This document shows positions 6,986-10,423 of a DNA stretch of 10,423 nucleotides, piece by piece (positions within the stretch are counted from its first letter, which is position 1; the number at the start of each line of letters is the position of its first letter). The notes under the pieces are model-generated. The model was not told the origin of the DNA, searched no databases, and worked only from the letters and a program-made list of their open reading frames with translations. The position numbers and the translations under genes were made by a program. Where the stretch lies: contig CAMPKL010000074.1 in assembly GCA_946887065.1 (NCBI GenBank), positions 1 to 10,423 of the forward strand, given 5' to 3'. The DNA is from an uncultured Bryobacterales bacterium. Lineage in GTDB: Bacteria > Acidobacteriota > Terriglobia > Bryobacterales > UBA6623.

Positions 6986-9900
6986 GACACCGCGCCCGTT
7001 CAGTCTTCTCCTTTCGTTGGCTTGTATCCTGGTCGGCTCTCCGCCGGCAATTTTCGGTCAAAGCCTAGCAGGCTCCGTCGTGGGACGGGTCGTCGATCCC
7101 GCCGGCTTGCCCGTCGCCGCAGCCCAGGTAAGCGCGCGCAACCACTCAACCAATTGGGAGTATAACTCCAGTACGGACCCGAACGGTTACTACGCCATCA
7201 CCGGTTTGGCCCCGGGAAACTACCAGTTACGCGTCGTGGCCCCAGGCTTCTCGATCCTTGTCGATCCCGAAATCGACGTCACTGTTTCCCAGGAAGTCCG
7301 AGCCGACGCGCAGCTTCAAATCGGCGCCGTCGAAGAGACTGTGACCGTCCACGCTTCTCATGAGGTTTTGGAGACCGAGGACGGCGAGCGCGGTGAAACC
7401 ATCTTCGAACGGGAAATCCGCGATCTGCCTCTAAACGGCCGCAATTACCTGTCCCTTGCGCTGTTGATCCCGGGCGTGGTTCCCGCCGCCGCCGGTCAGA
7501 ACCCCCACAATATCAATGGCGCCCGGCCCGACCATGTCGCCTATCTGCTGGATGGACTACCCAACAGCCGGCGGCGGGACCACGAGCAAGTCGTGCTGCC
7601 TTCGCTCGAAGCGGTGCAACAGTTCAAACTGCTGACCGACGCCTACGCCGCGGAATACGGCCGGATGGAAGGCGTACTCTCCGTCGTCCTGCGGTCGGGC
7701 GGCAATCAGTTCCACGGATCAGCGTTCGAGTTCTTGCGCAATGATGCGGTGGACGCGCGCGGCTTCTTCGATCGACAAACCCCGTCACTGAAACGTAATC
7801 AGTTCGGGGCCCTTCTCGGAGGGGCGATCCGCCAAGACTCGACCTTCTTCCTCGTTAGTTACGAAGGGGTACGGGATCGCCAGAGGCAGACTCGGCTCTC
7901 CCGCGTACCGACGCTGGACGAGCGCCTGGGACAATTCGCGGCGCCGCTTCGCGACCCATTGACGCGCAGGCCTTTCGCCGATAACCGGATTCCCGCCGAA
8001 CGCATCGATCCGGTCGCCCAAGCGCTGCTTGCCTATGTACCCGAGCCGAATCGCGCCGGCGCCTTCAACTTCGATGCTGCCGAGAATTTATCCGCCGACA
8101 CAGATGTCCTGACTTTGAAGCTGGACCACCGCCTCAACGCAAAGGACTCCCTCTCGGCCCGCGCGATCTGGGACCGGCGAGCCGCGGCCGATCCCTTCCG
8201 CTCCACGACCCTGCCCGGCTTCGGCAGTGAATCCAGGCGGCGGGGACAGCAATGGGGCCTTACCTACACGCGGGTCTTCAGCCCGAGCGTGCTCAACGAG
8301 TTTCGCGCGGGATTCGGCCGCCTGACATTCGGCGAGACTTCCGTAAACGCCGGCGCGAGCCTCGCCGCCGAGGCGGGAATCGCCGGCGTTGCCCCCGGCT
8401 CCGGCCTCTCCAATATCAACATCGCCGGTTACAGCCCCTTCGGCGACTCGGTCGCCTTGCCGTCGGATTGGACCGCCAATTCCTTTCCCGTCGCCGATAC
8501 ATTCACTTGGACCAAGGGCGGACACCTGCTTAAGTTCGGCGCGGAGTACGAGCGCTCCCAATACTTCGAGCTGTTCGGCGCATTCACGATGGGTCAGTTT
8601 GGGTTCATCAACGGCTTCAGCGGAAATTCCCTCGGAGACTTTCTGCTGGGCTTGCCGGCTCAGGCCCAGCGCCAAGTGGGCACGAACAAGGCGTATTTGT
8701 TCAGCGGCTCGGTCGGCGCATTCGCTCAGGACAGTTGGCGAGTGGCCCCCCGACTCACTTTGACCTTCGGGTTGCGCTACGATCGCGTCCGCCCTCCGGT
8801 TGAAAAGCACGACCGCTGGGCGAATTTCCTTCCCGCGTTGGGCCGCTCGATCTACGCGGGCGATCCGGCTTATCCGCGCAGCTTAATGCGAACCGAGAAC
8901 TTGAATTTCTCGCCGCGCCTGGGCTTCGCCTGGCGTCTCGGTCAGGACAACCGGACCGTGGTGCGCGGCGGCTACGGCGTCTTTTACGGCAATGATTTCC
9001 AGTTCCAGATTTATCAAGCTCTGGGCGCGACGGCCTATCCTTTCACGCGACTGGAACTGATCCAGGCGACCGCGGCGGCGCCGCTTGCGTTAGCCAACGC
9101 GTTCGCCGCCGACTCGGCTTTGGATCTAGGATCGCTCAGCCCAAACGGCTGGTCTTATGACAACCAATCGCCCTACACCCAAAACTGGAACCTCACGGTC
9201 GGCCGCGAGATCACTTCGTCCATGGGTGTTGAGGCGGCTTACGTGGGCTCCGCCTCGACCCATCAATCCGTCGCCCTCAATAAAAATCAATGGATCCGCA
9301 CGGCGGGCGGCGTAATAACGCCTTATCCCGGTTTGGGCCGCGTCATCGTCTTCGAGCCGGGCGCCAGCGCTTCGTATCACGCGCTTCAGGCCGGTCTGCG
9401 CCGCACGTTGTCCAACGGCCTTTCCCTGCGCGGCGCATTCACCTGGTCCAAGGCCATCGATTTCGTCTCGTTCGGCTCGGCCGCGAGGCAGCCGCAGAAC
9501 TCCCGCGATCTGCGCGCCGAGCGTGGCCGCGCCGATTTCGACCGCCGGGCGGTTTGGAGCAGCGACGTGATCTACGACTTGCCTATCGGCCGGGGCCGAG
9601 TATTTTCTAACCTGCCTAGCTGGCTCAACGCCGCCGTCGGCGACTGGCGCGTCAGCGTGATCACCCAAGCCTCCTCCGGGGTCCCCTTCACGCCGACGCA
9701 GACAGGCAACTCGCAGCAAGGGGGGCCGACCCGCCCTGACCGTCTCGCCCCCGGCGACGTTTTGGAGCCGGAGATCGAGCAGTGGTTCGACCCAGAGGCA
9801 TTTTCCGTCGTACCGCTGGATGCTTTTCGCTTCGGTAACTCCGGACGCAATATCTTGACGGGACCGGGATACCTCAATTTCGACGCCGCGGTCGAAAAGA

Positions 9901-10073
9901 GATTCACGGTCGGCGAAGGCCGTTCGCTGCAATTCCGCGTCGAGTTCTTCAACGCCCTCAACCGCGCCAACTTCGGCCAGCCTGCCACCGCCGTCGATCA
10001 GCCCACCGCAGGCGTCATCTCGTCGGCCGCTCCCGGCCGCCAAGTGCAGTTCGGCCTGAAATTCCTATTTTGA
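6984..10073 (+). CDS. Oar-like TonB-dependent outer-membrane receptor with carboxypeptidase-regulatory-like domain
   Basis: 1029 aa from the ATG at 6984. That start gives a clean Sec signal peptide: MTPRP, a hydrophobic core SLLLSLACILVG, and likely cleavage near IFG|QS (about residue 24-25). An upstream TTG at 6957 would only spoil it. Residues about 27-108 are a CarboxypepD_reg-like Ig fold (SVVGRVVDPAGLPV ... GYYAITGLAPGNYQLRV). The plug domain follows (about 115-240: LPLNGRNYLSL, YLLDGLPNSR, EYGRMEGVLSVVLRSGGNQF). The rest is a large beta-barrel with repeated family motifs such as NFSPRLGFAWRL, VVRGGYGVFYG and FRVEFFNALNRANFGQP. The protein ends in FGLKFLF, an outer-membrane C-terminal signature with terminal Phe. 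I could not identify a TonB box. There is no SusD-like partner and no neighbouring hydrolase, so the substrate is unknown; oligosaccharide or peptide uptake is the usual guess. It diverges from the sensor kinase with overlapping start codons. Confidence 0.95.
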   Translation: MTPRPFSLLLSLACILVGSPPAIFGQSLAGSVVGRVVDPAGLPVAAAQVSARNHSTNWEYNSSTDPNGYYAITGLAPGNYQLRVVAPGFSILVDPEIDVTVSQEVRADAQLQIGAVEETVTVHASHEVLETEDGERGETIFEREIRDLPLNGRNYLSLALLIPGVVPAAAGQNPHNINGARPDHVAYLLDGLPNSRRRDHEQVVLPSLEAVQQFKLLTDAYAAEYGRMEGVLSVVLRSGGNQFHGSAFEFLRNDAVDARGFFDRQTPSLKRNQFGALLGGAIRQDSTFFLVSYEGVRDRQRQTRLSRVPTLDERLGQFAAPLRDPLTRRPFADNRIPAERIDPVAQALLAYVPEPNRAGAFNFDAAENLSADTDVLTLKLDHRLNAKDSLSARAIWDRRAAADPFRSTTLPGFGSESRRRGQQWGLTYTRVFSPSVLNEFRAGFGRLTFGETSVNAGASLAAEAGIAGVAPGSGLSNINIAGYSPFGDSVALPSDWTANSFPVADTFTWTKGGHLLKFGAEYERSQYFELFGAFTMGQFGFINGFSGNSLGDFLLGLPAQAQRQVGTNKAYLFSGSVGAFAQDSWRVAPRLTLTFGLRYDRVRPPVEKHDRWANFLPALGRSIYAGDPAYPRSLMRTENLNFSPRLGFAWRLGQDNRTVVRGGYGVFYGNDFQFQIYQALGATAYPFTRLELIQATAAAPLALANAFAADSALDLGSLSPNGWSYDNQSPYTQNWNLTVGREITSSMGVEAAYVGSASTHQSVALNKNQWIRTAGGVITPYPGLGRVIVFEPGASASYHALQAGLRRTLSNGLSLRGAFTWSKAIDFVSFGSAARQPQNSRDLRAERGRADFDRRAVWSSDVIYDLPIGRGRVFSNLPSWLNAAVGDWRVSVITQASSGVPFTPTQTGNSQQGGPTRPDRLAPGDVLEPEIEQWFDPEAFSVVPLDAFRFGNSGRNILTGPGYLNFDAAVEKRFTVGEGRSLQFRVEFFNALNRANFGQPATAVDQPTAGVISSAAPGRQVQFGLKFLF

Positions 10074-10078
10074 TTCCG

Positions 10079-10110
10079 AATGGCGGAGAGGGAGGGATTC
10101 CAACCCTCGG
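10079..10110. repeat. Direct repeat of the tRNA-Ser 3' end (att-like), left copy
   Basis: These 32 bases match 10323-10354 with one mismatch (C at 10101 versus G at 10345). The copy covers the tRNA's CCA, discriminator base, 3' acceptor strand and T arm, in the same orientation as the intact tRNA, and starts 5 bp after the receptor stop codon. The mismatch turns the T-loop TTC into TTG, replacing the conserved C56. No D arm, anticodon arm or 5' acceptor strand follows, so this is not a tRNA gene. It looks like the far attachment site of a former tRNA-targeted element, or the remnant of a duplicated tRNA. Confidence 0.85.
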
Positions 10111-10322
10111 CAGTGAACAGCAAGGCGGATTAATGATCTCAAAGTGGCGTTTGGTGATCGTTAATGCCTGTTGATGTTCACAAGTGATCATCAAGCACTG
10201 TTCGATCCCTAGGGGTGAGACGGCAGGTTGAACGAGCGTTGGTTTTGCAGAATGTTTATAAATCGGATCTTTGAGGCACGAACGCCTTGCCGACTCCCGA
10301 TGCCTTGACCGTAAGTTACTGA
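10111..10322. other. Non-coding low-GC interval between the two tRNA-end repeats
   Basis: About 48% GC (101 of the 210 bases 10111-10320), clearly below the flanking coding DNA. I find no credible gene: the minus-strand frame through it is mostly reverse-read tRNA. It carries short repeats of the form TGATCnnnAA, a dyad at 10171-10194, the palindromes CCCTAGGG (10207-10214) and TTTATAAA (10255-10262), and no obvious intrinsic terminator for the tRNA. Confidence 0.6.
10171..10194. promoter_or_regulatory. 24-bp imperfect dyad, possible protein-binding site
   Basis: Half-sites TTGATGTTCACA and AGTGATCATCAA are reverse complements at 10 of 12 positions. TTGATG pairs with CATCAA and TCAC with GTGA, with one T/T mismatch and a central AA. 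It contains two facing copies of the TGATCATCAA-type motif found elsewhere in this interval. It could be an operator, an integrase or factor arm site, or a weak hairpin in RNA. Confidence 0.4.
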
Positions 10323-10418
<96 letters not shown>

Positions 10419-10423
10419 GCGGG

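Noticed and set aside
7020..7024. Cys in SLLLSLACILVG of the receptor as a lipoprotein acylation site
   Set aside because: The residues before the Cys do not fit a lipobox and the Cys lies in the middle of the hydrophobic core; a standard signal peptide fits better.
8088..8810. 240-aa open frame on the minus strand inside the TonB receptor gene
   Set aside because: Same reasons: antisense shadow with no recognisable domain, signal peptide or ribosome binding site.
9126..10043. 305-aa open frame on the minus strand inside the TonB receptor gene
   Set aside because: It lies wholly antisense to a well-supported coding region, has low-complexity Ala/Gly/Arg content and no family motif; a GC-rich shadow frame.

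Overview
The window looks like a piece of an Acidobacteriota chromosome (Solibacteres/Bryobacterales type is my best guess). Coding DNA is GC-rich (roughly 60%). The strongest clue is a 1029-residue Oar-like TonB-dependent receptor with an N-terminal carboxypeptidase-regulatory-like domain, a family greatly expanded in that phylum. The phylum call is inference from gene families, not from a marker gene.

Layout, left to right. Bases 1-440 hold the 3' three quarters of an ACP phosphodiesterase gene (acpH). After a 135-bp gap with two small palindromes comes a complete membrane-anchored HtrA/Deg serine protease with two PDZ domains (576-2057), closed by a very clear intrinsic terminator (2088-2120). 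A same-strand run follows: a small PilZ (c-di-GMP receptor) protein, alanine racemase (alr) and ribonuclease D (rnd). The rnd stop overlaps by 11 bp the stop of a convergent minus-strand gene for a zinc-ribbon/PspC membrane protein. That gene sits 52 bp downstream of a minus-strand hybrid sensor kinase (DUF4118 membrane region, HisKA, HATPase, receiver), and the two probably form an operon. The kinase start codon and the start codon of the divergent TonB-dependent receptor share the same CATG (6983-6986), so there is no intergenic promoter region between them. After the receptor lie a 32-bp imperfect copy of a tRNA 3' end, about 210 bp of lower-GC non-coding DNA, and an intact minus-strand tRNA-Ser(GCU) with encoded CCA.

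Theme. Most genes concern the cell envelope: periplasmic protein quality control (HtrA), D-alanine supply for peptidoglycan (Alr), a PspC-type membrane protein, an outer-membrane transporter and a membrane sensor kinase. They are housekeeping or regulatory genes; I see no defence system, biosynthetic cluster, transposase, integrase or CRISPR array. The least ordinary parts are the right end (the att-like tRNA duplication with a motif-rich 210-bp interval) and the shared-CATG divergent start. No gene-free stretch exceeds 300 bp; the longest is 10074-10324.
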